Shown here: positions 42,709-51,674 of the stretch, piece after piece
How the letters are laid out: the number at the start of each line of letters is the position of its first letter
Numbering within the stretch: the stretch's first letter is position 1
Assembly (NCBI RefSeq): GCF_002911665.1
Contig: NZ_MTBP01000006.1
Span: 62,001-126,000 of the forward strand
Direction of reading: 5' to 3'
Length of the DNA stretch: 64,000 nucleotides
Origin: Actinomadura rubteroloni
Lineage (GTDB): Bacteria > Actinomycetota > Actinomycetes > Streptosporangiales > Streptosporangiaceae
Translations under genes and position numbers: made by a program
The notes under the pieces: generated by a model
Database searches by the model: none
Seen by the model: the letters and a program-made list of their open reading frames with translations, nothing else
What the model was told of the DNA's origin: nothing

Positions 42709-43638
42709 ATGACGAGGTCGACGCCCGAGAGCCCCGCGTCCGCGATCGACGAGCGGCACCCTCCGATCCGGCCGCGCCGGGTCTCCTTCGACTGGACGAA
42801 GACGCCGCTGCACTGGATCCCCGGCGACCCGGTCGCCACGCACATCATCAACTCGTTCCACATCGTCCTGCCCGAGGGCGAGAAGTGGTTCATCCAGTGC
42901 GTGAAGGACGCCCGTCCCTACATCAAGGACGAGCAGCTCCTGGAGGAGATCAAGGGCTTCATCGGGCAGGAGATGGTGCACGCCCGCTCGCACCAGGGCG
43001 TCCTCGACCAGATCCTCAGCGCCAACGGCATCGACGTCAGCAAGATCACCGAGGCGGCGGCCAAGGGCAACGCCGACCGGCCCGCGCAGATGGCCGCGCT
43101 CAAGAAGAAGAACCCGCGCGCCTGGCGGCGGCGCCTCCGGTTCGAGCTGGCGGCCGTCGCGTCCATCGAGCACTACACGGCCGTCCTCGGCCAGTGGCTC
43201 ATGGAGGACGACCGGCTCGACAAGGCCGGGATCGACCCGACCATGCTCGACCTGCTGCGCTGGCACGGCGCCGAGGAGGTCGAGCACCGGTCCGTCGTGT
43301 TCGACGTCTTCCAGGCGCTCGGCGGACGCTACCCGACCCGCGTCCTCGCCTGGGTGGTGTCGCTGTTCTTCCTCTACTGGGCGCTGATCGGCGGCTCGCT
43401 GTACCTGCTCAAGCAGGACCCGACCGTCAAGCGCGTCTCGCTGCCGCGCGTCCTGATCGCCTACCGGCGGTCGGTGCGCCGGGGGCACGTGCCCGGGATC
43501 TTCAAGCTGCTGCTCGGCGAGGCGCCCATCTACCTCAAGCCGTCGCACCACCCGTCGCAGATCTGCTCCACGCCGAAGGCCCTGGAGTACATCCACCGCT
43601 CGCCCGCCGCCCGGTCCGCCGGCTACGACCCGTACTAA
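42709..43638 (+). CDS. Metal-dependent hydrolase, PF10118 (ferritin-like)
   Basis: Protein of 309 residues. The family pattern is clear: FDWTKTPLHWIPGDP, SFHIVLPEGEKWFI, FIGQEMVHARSHQG and WHGAEEVEHRSVVFDVF. The repeated ExxH motifs suggest a di-iron site in a helical bundle. A C-terminal hydrophobic helix (VVSLFFLYWALIGGSLYLL) may anchor it to the membrane. The function is unclear despite the family name. ATG 42709 is preferred because GAGGAG lies 5 nt upstream. The 42579-42708 gap has an 8-bp inverted repeat, GTGTCCGA/TCGGACAC, at 42620 and 42679. Confidence 0.85.
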   Translation: MTRSTPESPASAIDERHPPIRPRRVSFDWTKTPLHWIPGDPVATHIINSFHIVLPEGEKWFIQCVKDARPYIKDEQLLEEIKGFIGQEMVHARSHQGVLDQILSANGIDVSKITEAAAKGNADRPAQMAALKKKNPRAWRRRLRFELAAVASIEHYTAVLGQWLMEDDRLDKAGIDPTMLDLLRWHGAEEVEHRSVVFDVFQALGGRYPTRVLAWVVSLFFLYWALIGGSLYLLKQDPTVKRVSLPRVLIAYRRSVRRGHVPGIFKLLLGEAPIYLKPSHHPSQICSTPKALEYIHRSPAARSAGYDPY

Positions 43639-43780
43639 AAGGTCTTTCCGGCGGGCAGGTGCGGGTTTTCGGCACTCGTGGTGCTCCTGGGGCTGCTGGT
43701 TTTGTCGGTACGGGACGAGGTTCGCATCTCGGCTTTGTCGGGTTTGGTGTTAATGTGGCCTGCGTCACTTACCGTACGGC

Positions 43781-43810
43781 TTGACCCTGGTTCAGTGCAG
43801 GCGGTTAATT
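43781..43810 (+). promoter_or_regulatory. Promoter of the M24 peptidase gene, leaderless
   Basis: TTGACC (43781-43786), an 18-nt spacer and TTAATT (43805-43810), then 6 nt to GTG 43817. Both promoter boxes are recognisable and no Shine-Dalgarno is present. Confidence 0.6.
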
Positions 43811-43816
43811 AACACC

Positions 43817-44659
43817 GTGTCCAATAAAGTCGCGCTCGCCCGTACCGACGACGCCGCGGAACTCGACCGGTTCCGCGAGATCCAGCGCCTCTGCTACCAG
43901 TGCGCCGACGAGGTCGCCGCCACGCTGGAGCCCGGCGTGACCGAACGCGAGGCGTGCCGCCGCATGCGCCGCTGGCTGCTCGACCACGGCGTGGACGACT
44001 GGCTGCACGTCCCCTTCGCCTGGTTCGGCGACCGGACGGCCTTCCGGGGCTTCCGGATCCCGACCCAGTTCCTCCCGACCAACGTCCGGCTGGAAGAGGG
44101 GATGCCCTACATCCTCGACTTCGCGCCCGTCCGGGACGGCTACTGCGCCGACATCGGGTACGCGGGCGTCCTCGGCGAGAACCGCGTGTGGGAGCAGGTC
44201 GACGCCGACCTCGCCGCGCACCGCGAGCTGATCCTCGGGCTCGTCCGCGAGCGCCGCCGGTTCGCCGACATCTACGCCGAGGTGGACGCCCTCATCGACC
44301 GGCAGGGCTACCAGAACCGGCACCGCAAGTACCCCGGGCGCGTCATCGGGCACCAGGTCGGCGTGATCGGCGGGCTGCTGCCGAAGGGCGTCGCGTTCCC
44401 GTTCGGCGTCCGGTTCCTCCAGACGATCGGGCGCGAGCTGGTCAAGGAGCGCCTGGCCGGACGGTCGCCGCTGTGGAACGGCGCCCGGCAGTCCCAGCAT
44501 CCGCCGACGCCGGGCCTGTGGGCCGTCGAGCCGCACATCGGGTTCCGGGGCGTCGGCGTGAAGTTCGAGGAACTGCTCGTCGTCACCGAGGACGACGCGT
44601 ACTGGCTCGACGACGACCTGCCCCACGTCCGCCGCTGGGCCGCGCGGGCGGAGTCGTGA
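43817..44659 (+). CDS. M24 family metallopeptidase
   Basis: Protein of 280 residues with the pita-bread fold of Xaa-Pro and methionine aminopeptidases. The five metal ligands can be matched to Asp101 (ILDFAP), Asp112 (YCADIGYAG), His179 (VIGHQVG), Glu238 (AVEPHIG) and a Glu at 251-252 (KFEELLVV). The N-terminal domain of full prolidases is absent. The GTG start is fixed by the promoter 6 nt upstream. The stop overlaps the next gene by GTGA, so it is co-expressed with the hydrolase-SDR fusion. The substrate is unknown. Confidence 0.85.
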   Translation: MSNKVALARTDDAAELDRFREIQRLCYQCADEVAATLEPGVTEREACRRMRRWLLDHGVDDWLHVPFAWFGDRTAFRGFRIPTQFLPTNVRLEEGMPYILDFAPVRDGYCADIGYAGVLGENRVWEQVDADLAAHRELILGLVRERRRFADIYAEVDALIDRQGYQNRHRKYPGRVIGHQVGVIGGLLPKGVAFPFGVRFLQTIGRELVKERLAGRSPLWNGARQSQHPPTPGLWAVEPHIGFRGVGVKFEELLVVTEDDAYWLDDDLPHVRRWAARAES

Positions 44660-46419
44660 GCACCGGGGACGTCCGGGTCCGGCGCGTGCGCGGCGACGGC
44701 GTCGACCTCGCCGTCTACGAGCAGGGCGACCCGGCCCTGCCGACCGTGCTGCTCGTCCACGGCTACCCCGACACGCACGCCGTGTGGGACGAGGTCGCGG
44801 CGCGGCTGGTCGATCGGTTCCACGTCGTCCGGTACGACGTGCGCGGGTCCGGCGCGTCGTCGCGGCCGTACGGACGCCGCCGCTACACCTTCGCCTACCT
44901 CATGGCGGACCTGCGGGCCGTGCTGGACGCCGCCGCGCCCGACCGCAAAGTCCACCTCGTCGGGCACGACTGGGGGTCGATCCAGTCGTGGGAGGCCGTC
45001 CGGACGATGCCGGACCGGTTCGCGTCGTTCACCTCGATCTCCGGGCCGTCCCTGGACCACGTCGGCCGCTGGACGCGCGGCAAGCTGCGCCGGCCCACGC
45101 CCCGGAACCTGCGGCGCCTCGCCGGGCAGGGCCTGCGGTCCTGGTACATCGGGTTCTTCCAGACGCCGCTGGTGCCCGAGGCGCTGTGGCGCGCGGGGAT
45201 CGGACGGCCGTTCGCCCGCGCGCTGGAGACGGGCGAGGGCGTCGCGCCGCGTCCCGGCCATCCCGCCCGGACGCTGCCGCGCGACGGCTCGGCCGGGGTC
45301 GGGCTCTACCGCGCCAACATGGCGGAGCGGCTCCTGCGGCCCCGCGACCCGAGCACCGCGGTGCCGACGCAGGTGATCGTCCCGACGCGGGACCGGTTCG
45401 TGTCGCCGCACCTCGTCGGCGGGCTCGGCGCGCACGTCCCGGACCTGTCGCTGCGGACGATCGCGGCCGGGCACTGGGTGCCGCGCAGCCGTCCGGACGT
45501 CGTCGCCCGCTGGATCGCCGAGCACATCGGACGCGTCACCGGCGCGCCGCTCGCCCCGGCGCAGGAGCGCGCCGTCCGCCGCGCCCGGGTCGGCGCGGAC
45601 CGGCGTCCGTTCGAGGGCGCGCTCGTCGTGGTGACCGGCGCGGGCAGCGGCATCGGCCGCGCGACCGCGCTGGCCTTCGCCGAGCGCGGCGCCGAGGTCG
45701 TCGCGGCCGACGTCGACGGCGCCGCCGCCCGCCGGACCGCCGAGCTGGCGGGCCTGCTCGGCCCGGCCGCGCACGCCCGCGAGGTCGACGTGTCCGACCG
45801 CGCCGCGATGGAGGACTTCGCCAAGGCCGTCGAGCACGACCTCGGCGTCCCCAACGTCGTCGTCAACAACGCCGGGATCGGCATGGCGGGCTCGTTCCTC
45901 GACCACACCGAGGACGACTGGAAACGCGTCCTCGACGTGAACCTGTGGGGCGTCGTCCACGGCTCCCGGCTGTTCGCGGCGCAGATGAAGGCGCGCGGCG
46001 AGGGCGGCCACATCGTCAACACGTCGTCGGCGGCGGCCTTCACGCCGTCGCGGACGCTGCCCGCCTACGCGACGAGCAAGGCCGCCGTCCTCATGCTGAC
46101 CGAGTGCCTGCGCGCCGAGCTGCGCGGCGACGGCATCGGCGTCACGGCGATCTGCCCGGGGATCGTGAACACCAACATCACCCGGACGTCCCGTTTCGTC
46201 GGCCGCAGCGACGCCGACCAGGAGACCGACCGCCGCCGCGCGTCCCGCGCCTACGCGCTGCGCGGCTTCGGCCCCGAACGCGTCGCCGAGCAGATCGTCG
46301 CCGCGGTCCGCCGCGACCGCGCGGTGGTGCCCGTCACCCCCGAGGCGCGCCTGGCCCACCTCCTCGCCCGCGTCTCGCCCGCCGCGATGCGCCGCCTGGC
46401 CCGCCTCAACCTCGGCTAG
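44656..46419 (+). CDS. Alpha/beta hydrolase-SDR fusion, EphD-like
   Basis: Protein of 587 residues with two catalytic domains. Residues 1-290 are an epoxide-hydrolase-type alpha/beta hydrolase: HGYPD oxyanion region, nucleophile Asp105 in VGHDWGS and the His in AGHWVP. The second half is a classical SDR with TGAGSGIGRA, NNAG and the Tyr/Lys of AYATSKAAV. The order and length match mycobacterial EphD, which is linked to mycolic acid metabolism in M. tuberculosis; whether this organism makes such lipids is not known. Coupled to the M24 gene. Confidence 0.88.
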   Translation: MSTGDVRVRRVRGDGVDLAVYEQGDPALPTVLLVHGYPDTHAVWDEVAARLVDRFHVVRYDVRGSGASSRPYGRRRYTFAYLMADLRAVLDAAAPDRKVHLVGHDWGSIQSWEAVRTMPDRFASFTSISGPSLDHVGRWTRGKLRRPTPRNLRRLAGQGLRSWYIGFFQTPLVPEALWRAGIGRPFARALETGEGVAPRPGHPARTLPRDGSAGVGLYRANMAERLLRPRDPSTAVPTQVIVPTRDRFVSPHLVGGLGAHVPDLSLRTIAAGHWVPRSRPDVVARWIAEHIGRVTGAPLAPAQERAVRRARVGADRRPFEGALVVVTGAGSGIGRATALAFAERGAEVVAADVDGAAARRTAELAGLLGPAAHAREVDVSDRAAMEDFAKAVEHDLGVPNVVVNNAGIGMAGSFLDHTEDDWKRVLDVNLWGVVHGSRLFAAQMKARGEGGHIVNTSSAAAFTPSRTLPAYATSKAAVLMLTECLRAELRGDGIGVTAICPGIVNTNITRTSRFVGRSDADQETDRRRASRAYALRGFGPERVAEQIVAAVRRDRAVVPVTPEARLAHLLARVSPAAMRRLARLNLG

Positions 46420-47717
46420 GCGGTGTGTTCGAGGTCGGCGAGGGCTCCGGTGCGGGTGTCGAGGAAGCCGAGGCGGATCAGGTCGTCGCCGCCGAGGCGG
46501 TGCAGGGTCCAGTTGCTGAGGACGCGGGCCTTGGCGCGCAGGCCCGGGACGGTCAGCAGGTGGTAGCCGCTCGTGACGGCCTGCGCCGGGAGGCCGGTGA
46601 GGCCGAGGCCGAGCGGGCGGGCCACCGCCTGACCGCCGCCGAGGTCCACCACCAGGCCGAGGTCGCGGTGGCGGTACTCGGTGAGGTCGGCGCCGCGCAG
46701 TGAGGCGACGACGTTGTCCGCCGCCACCTCCGCCTGGCGGCTCGCGTGCTGCGCGGTCGGCGGGCAGACGGCGCCGTTGCCCTTCGCCAGGTCGGGGACG
46801 GCGGCGGCGTCGCCCAGCGCGAACACGTCCGGACGGCCCTCAAGGACCAGGTTCGCACCGACGATCAGCCGGCCGCGCTCGGTCGGCGCCGCCATCGCGC
46901 CGACGAACGGCGCGGGCTTGACCCCGGCCGTCCAGACCGCCGTCCGGCAGGGCAGGACGCGGCCGTCGGTGAGGACGGCCTCGTCCTCGGTCAGCCGGTC
47001 CAGGCTCACGCCGAGCCGGATGTCGACGCCGCGCTCCCCGAGCTTGCGCCGCGCCACCTCGCCGAGCCGTCCGCCGAGTTCGGGCAGGAGGCGGTCGGCG
47101 ACGTCCACGAGCGTCCAGCTCAGCAGCGCCGGGTCCAGCCGGGGGAAGCGCCGCATGGCCTGCGCGGTGAGCAGTTGCAGGTTCGCGGCCGTCTCCACGC
47201 CGGAGTAGCCGCCGCCGACGACGAGGAAGCCGCACCGCGCCGCCCGCTCGGCGGGGTCGCGCGCGATGCTCGCCAGCTCCAGTTGCGCGACGACGTGGTC
47301 GCGCAGGTAGACGGCCTCGGCGAGGTTCTTCATGCCGTGGCCGTGCTCGTGCAGGCCCGGGATGTCGAACGTCCGGGTGACGCTGCCGGGGCACACGACG
47401 AGACGGTCGTAGTGCAGGGTGGTCGTGCGGCCGTCGATGGTGTCGACGTCGACCGTCCGGGCGCGCAGGTCCACGCCGCTCGCGGTGCCCGGGACGAGCT
47501 GGGTGTGCCGCAGCAGCCGGTGCAGCGGCCCGGCGATCGAGCGCGGGTCCAGCACGCCGGCCGCGACCTGCGGCAGCAGCGGCTGGTAGAGCGTGTAGCC
47601 GAACGGCGACACGATGCGGATCTGGGCCGCGTGCGGGCGGAGCGTCCGTTCCAGCCGGCGCGCGACGCTGTAGCCGGCGAACCCGGCTCCGATGATCACA
47701 ATGCGGGGTGCGGGCAC
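46416..47717 (-). CDS. Type II NADH dehydrogenase-like FAD oxidoreductase
   Basis: Protein of 433 residues with two Rossmann motifs: FAD-binding VIIGAGFAGYSVARRLE at the N-terminus and NAD-binding FLVVGGGYSGVETAANL in the middle. YQPLLPQVAAG and FALGDAAAVPD are typical NDH-2 segments. It probably passes electrons from NADH to quinone at the membrane face. GTG 47717 has GGAGGA 6-7 nt upstream. Its stop shares a CTAG with the facing hydrolase-SDR stop. Confidence 0.9.
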   Translation of the reverse strand: MPAPRIVIIGAGFAGYSVARRLERTLRPHAAQIRIVSPFGYTLYQPLLPQVAAGVLDPRSIAGPLHRLLRHTQLVPGTASGVDLRARTVDVDTIDGRTTTLHYDRLVVCPGSVTRTFDIPGLHEHGHGMKNLAEAVYLRDHVVAQLELASIARDPAERAARCGFLVVGGGYSGVETAANLQLLTAQAMRRFPRLDPALLSWTLVDVADRLLPELGGRLGEVARRKLGERGVDIRLGVSLDRLTEDEAVLTDGRVLPCRTAVWTAGVKPAPFVGAMAAPTERGRLIVGANLVLEGRPDVFALGDAAAVPDLAKGNGAVCPPTAQHASRQAEVAADNVVASLRGADLTEYRHRDLGLVVDLGGGQAVARPLGLGLTGLPAQAVTSGYHLLTVPGLRAKARVLSNWTLHRLGGDDLIRLGFLDTRTGALADLEHTA

Positions 47718-47896
47718 GGTCGTTCCTCCGTACGGTTCGGCTGCCGATTCATCACGGTACGTGACGACGTCGGAGCACTTCGCGAGCGGGGTGCCCGTCA
47801 CCGCACGTCAAGTTCCCCGCCACGGCCTTTTCCGCTCCCCGAATCCATGCGACCGTGTCCGTACCCGCCCCAACGGAAATGCGGAGTGTGACCCCC

Positions 47897-48331
47897 ATGC
47901 GCATCCGGGACATCCTGCGGAGGAAGGGCGACCTCGTCGCCACCGTGCCGCCCGCCACCACCGTCCGCGACCTGCTGTCCGTCCTCGCCGAGCACAACAT
48001 CGGCGCCGCCGTCGTGTCGGCCGACGGCGCCGCGATCCACGGCATCGTGTCCGAGCGCGACGTCGTCCGCCACCTGCACGCGCGCGGCGCCGGGCTGCTC
48101 GGCGTGACCGTCGCCGAGATCATGACCGCGCACGTCCGCACGTGCTCCCCCGACGACCGCGTCGAGGACGTGCGCCGCGCGATGACCGAGCACCGCTTCC
48201 GCCACCTGCCCGTCGTGGTGGACGGGCGGCTCACCGGCATCGTCAGCATCGGCGACGTCGTCAAGAGCGCCATCGACGCGCTGGAGAGCGAGCGCGAGCA
48301 CCTCGTCGATTACATCCAGCAGTCGCCCTGA
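47897..48331 (+). CDS. CBS-domain pair protein
   Basis: Protein of 144 residues made of two CBS domains (IRDILRRKGDLVATVPPATT; ITxH-like EIMTAHVRTCSPDD), which together bind adenine nucleotides. GIVSERDVVRHLHARG and GIVSIGDVVKSAIDALESE end each half. No enzyme domain is attached; such stand-alone proteins are usually regulatory. ATG 47897 follows GGAG. An in-frame GTG 48 bp upstream is less likely. Confidence 0.88.
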   Translation: MRIRDILRRKGDLVATVPPATTVRDLLSVLAEHNIGAAVVSADGAAIHGIVSERDVVRHLHARGAGLLGVTVAEIMTAHVRTCSPDDRVEDVRRAMTEHRFRHLPVVVDGRLTGIVSIGDVVKSAIDALESEREHLVDYIQQSP

Positions 48332-48359
48332 CCCGGCGGTGCGGGGGCGGCGACGGGCG

Positions 48360-49268
48360 TCAGTGCTCGGCCGCGTGCGACGTCAGCACGGACACCAGGT
48401 CCGGCGGGAGCACGAGCGCGTCGCCCTCGTACCGGGTCTCCAGGAGCGTCAGCTCGCCGCCGCGCCACCAGTACAGGTGCGGGCTGAGCGAGCCGGGGCC
48501 GTCCTCGTAGGCGCGGTGCGCGTGCGCCTGCAGCTCGGCCGCCGCCGTCGCGGCGGCCCGGTACCGGGCGCGGACGTCCGGGCCGCCCGGACGCAGCGGG
48601 TGCGCGACGACCAGGCCCCGGTTGGGCGCGATGACCAGCGCGCCCCGCGACCCCATCGGCAGGTACTCCTCCAGCCACGCCAGGTGCGTGACGGCGTAGA
48701 ACGTCCAGCCGTGCAGGACCGACACCCGCACGCCCGCGAGGTCGCGCTCCTCGTGCTCCAGCGGCCCGTCGGCGCGGACGTTGGCGCGGCCGAGCATGAA
48801 CAGCGCGTCGCCCGAGACCGGCCAGCCGTCCATCTCGTCGGTCGTGACCGTCCGGACGGTCGTCGGCGTGTCCACGACGACGACCTCGATGAGACCGGGC
48901 GCGAACGGCCGCGCCGCCAGCACGCCGTTGTCGGCCTCGGCCGGGTAGATGCGGGTGCGCAGCAGGTGCTGGGCGAGGTCGAAGTCGCTGAGGTCCAGCG
49001 GCTCCTCGATGGCCGTGACGATCGTCGTGACGTGGTCGGAGACGAGTGCGGGCCAGTCGTCGCGCGGCACGAGCCGGGCGAGCTGGCGCAGCGTGCGCAT
49101 GCTGACGTGGAGGCGGTTGGACCGGCCGTCCGGCCCGGTGCCCTCCAGTTGCACGACGTCGCCGGGGAACGTGGCGCAGGCGTAGCCGAGGCTCTCGGCG
49201 ACGAGGTGCAGCAGCGAGTCCAGGGTGCCGTCGTGGGTCGGCTCGGGCCGCGCGTGCCGTCCGGTCAT
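48360..49268 (-). CDS. DUF1444-like protein of unknown function
   Basis: Protein of 302 residues. Residues 110-230 (VVVVDTPTTVRTVTTDEMDG, TFYAVTHLAWLEEYLPMG and GALVIAPNRGLVVAHPL) follow the pattern of DUF1444/YtpQ proteins, in which a 'lysine/aspartate-LL-vxxPNRDxL' segment is typical; this is a loose match. The remainder is not recognised. ATG 49268 has GGGAGGT 5 nt upstream. It faces the CBS gene across 28 bp. Confidence 0.6.
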   Translation of the reverse strand: MTGRHARPEPTHDGTLDSLLHLVAESLGYACATFPGDVVQLEGTGPDGRSNRLHVSMRTLRQLARLVPRDDWPALVSDHVTTIVTAIEEPLDLSDFDLAQHLLRTRIYPAEADNGVLAARPFAPGLIEVVVVDTPTTVRTVTTDEMDGWPVSGDALFMLGRANVRADGPLEHEERDLAGVRVSVLHGWTFYAVTHLAWLEEYLPMGSRGALVIAPNRGLVVAHPLRPGGPDVRARYRAAATAAAELQAHAHRAYEDGPGSLSPHLYWWRGGELTLLETRYEGDALVLPPDLVSVLTSHAAEH

Positions 49269-49492
49269 CGGGGACCTCCCTCGGGGGCTGGACCGCAGCC
49301 CGGAGCGGTCCAAGCGGACGCGCCGGCGATGCGGCCGGCACGGCGTGTCCAGGGCAGGACGGAACCGTCCCCGCCCGCCCCCCGGCGGGCTCCCCCGTGT
49401 CCCAACCCGACCCCTCCTCCCCGTGCGACCTACTGAGAATCGCAGGAGTTGGCCGCCGGGGAAAGGGGTCACCGGTCACGAAGGGCCAACGA

Positions 49493-50254
49493 TCAGGACG
49501 GCGGGGCGAGGACCGCCGCGACCAGCTCCGGCAGGGCGGTTCCGATGGGTTCGCGCACGACGGCGGCGGCGATCGGGTCGTAGGGCGTCTCGGCGGCGTT
49601 GACGACGATCAGCGCGGCTCCGTGCTCCACGGCCTCCAGGCACAGCCCGGCGGCGGGCTGGACGGTCAGCGACGTCCCGACGGCGAGGAACAGGTCACAG
49701 GAGCGGGCGGCGCGGACGGCGGCGTCCAACACGTCCTGGTCCAGCGCCTGCCCGAACGAGATCGTCGCCGCCTTCTGGACGCCGCCGCACTCGGGGCACG
49801 GCGGGTCGTCCTCCCCGGCGGCGACGCGGGCGAGGACGTCCGGCATCGGCGTCCGCAGCCCGCAGGCCAGGCACTCGGCCTCCAGCATCGTCCCGTGGAT
49901 CTCCAGGACGGCGGCGGACCCGGCCCGCCGGTGCAGCCCGTCGATGTTCTGCGTGACGAGCGCGCGCAGCCGTCCGGCCCGCTCCAGGTCCGCCAGCGCG
50001 CGGTGCCCGGCGTTCGGCTCGGCGCCCCACACGGCGTGGTCGCGGCGCATCCGCCACGTCTCCCGGCGGACCTCAGGATCGGACAGGTAGGCGCCGATCG
50101 TGGCGCGCTCGGCGGCGTTCGGGTCCCGCGTCCAGAGCCCCTCGGCGCCGCGGAAATCGGGGATGCCGCTGTCGGTGCTGATCCCCGCTCCGGTGAGGAC
50201 GGTGATCGCCGACGCCCGCGGCAGCGCGGCGGCGAGGGCGGCGGGAAGCTCCAT
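49493..50254 (-). CDS. Sirtuin NAD-dependent protein deacylase
   Basis: Protein of 253 residues. The NAD-binding motif GAGISTDSGIPDFRG is at residues 23-37, TQNIDGLH follows, and the catalytic His is in LEIHGTM. The structural zinc site is CLACG and CPECGG. It removes acyl groups from lysines; in actinomycetes CobB-like sirtuins often act on acyl-CoA synthetases, such as the prpE product here (inference). ATG 50254 is chosen because a TAGCCT box lies 7 nt upstream. Confidence 0.92.
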   Translation of the reverse strand: MELPAALAAALPRASAITVLTGAGISTDSGIPDFRGAEGLWTRDPNAAERATIGAYLSDPEVRRETWRMRRDHAVWGAEPNAGHRALADLERAGRLRALVTQNIDGLHRRAGSAAVLEIHGTMLEAECLACGLRTPMPDVLARVAAGEDDPPCPECGGVQKAATISFGQALDQDVLDAAVRAARSCDLFLAVGTSLTVQPAAGLCLEAVEHGAALIVVNAAETPYDPIAAAVVREPIGTALPELVAAVLAPPS

Positions 50255-50261
50255 GAGATCC

Positions 50262-50267
50262 AGGCTA
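50262..50267 (-). promoter_or_regulatory. Putative leaderless -10 box of the sirtuin gene
   Basis: TAGCCT on the minus strand, 7 nt before ATG 50254. Confidence 0.5.
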
Positions 50268-50363
50268 CGGCCCGGTACGTCCGGGTACTCCCCCGATGTC
50301 CCGGAGGGCGGACACCACAGGAACCGCGCGCACCTCCACCGGGATGACAAACTGGGAAGTCAT

Positions 50364-51320
50364 ATGAGGTCCACGCCGCACATCCTGGTGATCCACGGCA
50401 CGAAGGTCCGCCGCCCGGTGTTCGTCCTGGGCGCCCCCCACTCGGGTGCGGACCTGGTCGCCCGTGCCGTGAAGCGCTCCGCCGGGTTCCATCTGACGTC
50501 CGGGCGCCCGAGCGTCCTGCGCGTCACGTACGCGTTCGCGCGCCGTCCCCAGATCGCCGCCGACCGGGTCGTGGGCGCCGCGCGCGTGCTGCGCGACGCC
50601 TACGCCGAGTCGTGGCAGATCTCCGCGGGGTCGTGCGCGGAGTGCCCGCCCGAGTGCCGGGAGCTGGCCGGGCTGCGGCTGCGCGCGGGCGCGTCCCGCG
50701 CGGAGGCCGAGCGGACGGGCCCGTGCGTGGAGCCGCAGCGCGTCGAGCGGTTCGGCGACGCCTCGCCCGACCTGCTCTACAGCGCGGACGTCCTGCTGGA
50801 CGCCTTCCCCGACGCCCAACTCGTCCAGGTGATCCGCGACGGCCGCGACGTCGTCGCCGACATGCTCGGCGACGAGCGCTGCCTGGCGTGGTTCCGGCCG
50901 GGCCTGGCGAACCTCGACACGGTGTTCCCGAACCCGTTCCTCGGCGTCGAGGACGTCGAGGACCGCGACCGCTGGCCGTCGGCGGCGCCCGCCGTGAAGT
51001 GCGCGCTGCGCTGGCGCGGCGCGGTCCGGCTGAGCGCGAGGCTCCGCGCGCAGACGCCCGAGGACCAGCTCCTCACGCTGCGCTACGAGGACCTCGTCCG
51101 GCGCCCGACCGAGATCGCCCGGACGCTGTCGGCCTACCTGGCGGCCGACATCTCCACCGGGACCGTCGCGGGCCTCGTGCGGCCCCGCGACCGCCGCGCG
51201 GCCGAGCCGGAGACGGGGATCTGGCGCGACCGGCTGTCGCCGCGCCAGGTCGTCCAGGTCGAGCGGGTCGCCGAGACGGAGCTGACCCGCCTCGGCTACG
51301 CGCTCAGCGACGGCGGATGA
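50364..51320 (+). CDS. Sulfotransferase-like protein with a Cys cluster
   Basis: Protein of 318 residues of the PAPS-dependent sulfotransferase superfamily. The 5'-phosphosulfate loop is VFVLGAPHSGADLVARAV, the 3'-phosphate motif VQVIRDGRDVVADML and the late motif LTLRYEDLVRRPTE. Between the first two lies CAECPPEC with another Cys about 25 residues later, which could bind a metal. Acceptor unknown. ATG 50364 has GGGAAG at good distance. The 3' end overlaps a small minus-strand gene by 17 bp. Confidence 0.83.
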   Translation: MRSTPHILVIHGTKVRRPVFVLGAPHSGADLVARAVKRSAGFHLTSGRPSVLRVTYAFARRPQIAADRVVGAARVLRDAYAESWQISAGSCAECPPECRELAGLRLRAGASRAEAERTGPCVEPQRVERFGDASPDLLYSADVLLDAFPDAQLVQVIRDGRDVVADMLGDERCLAWFRPGLANLDTVFPNPFLGVEDVEDRDRWPSAAPAVKCALRWRGAVRLSARLRAQTPEDQLLTLRYEDLVRRPTEIARTLSAYLAADISTGTVAGLVRPRDRRAAEPETGIWRDRLSPRQVVQVERVAETELTRLGYALSDGG

Positions 51321-51453
51321 CGGCGGCGCGGTCGGCCATGTCCGGGCCGAGCCAGCCGATGGCGACGCCCGCGGCGCCGAGTCCGACGAGCAGCACGGTG
51401 TAGCGGCCCGGTCCGGTCCTGATGGCCCGGTCGGGGCGGATCGGCATGCGCAT
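51304..51453 (-). CDS. 49-residue single-helix protein
   Basis: MRMPIRPDRAIRTGPGRYTV followed by a hydrophobic helix (LLVGLGAAGVAIGWLG) and a basic tail, RAAVIRRR. A strong GAGGAGGGAG lies 4 nt before the ATG, which is the main reason to believe it. The 3' end overlaps the sulfotransferase-like gene. Family unknown. Confidence 0.5.
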   Translation of the reverse strand: MRMPIRPDRAIRTGPGRYTVLLVGLGAAGVAIGWLGPDMADRAAVIRRR

Positions 51454-51674
51454 GGCACTCCCTCCTCGCGGTCCGGGAGCGCCCGCACCGGCGCGTCCCC
51501 GGGACGCGGCCCGCCGGTCTCTCCCCTCCCCGCCACGGTGCCGTCCCCGGGTGTCGCCGGGGTGACCGGCGTCCCGCGACGGCGGGAAGAGCGGCCGACC
51601 TGCGCCTCCGCCCCCTGCCCGGGGGCGGCGGCGCCACACGGCGGCGTGACGAGCCTCACATCGTAGCGGGCGCG

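Noticed and set aside
47855..47896. Earlier GTG start for the CBS protein at 47855
   Set aside because: The added residues are not part of a CBS domain, and the ATG at 47897 starts a normal domain.
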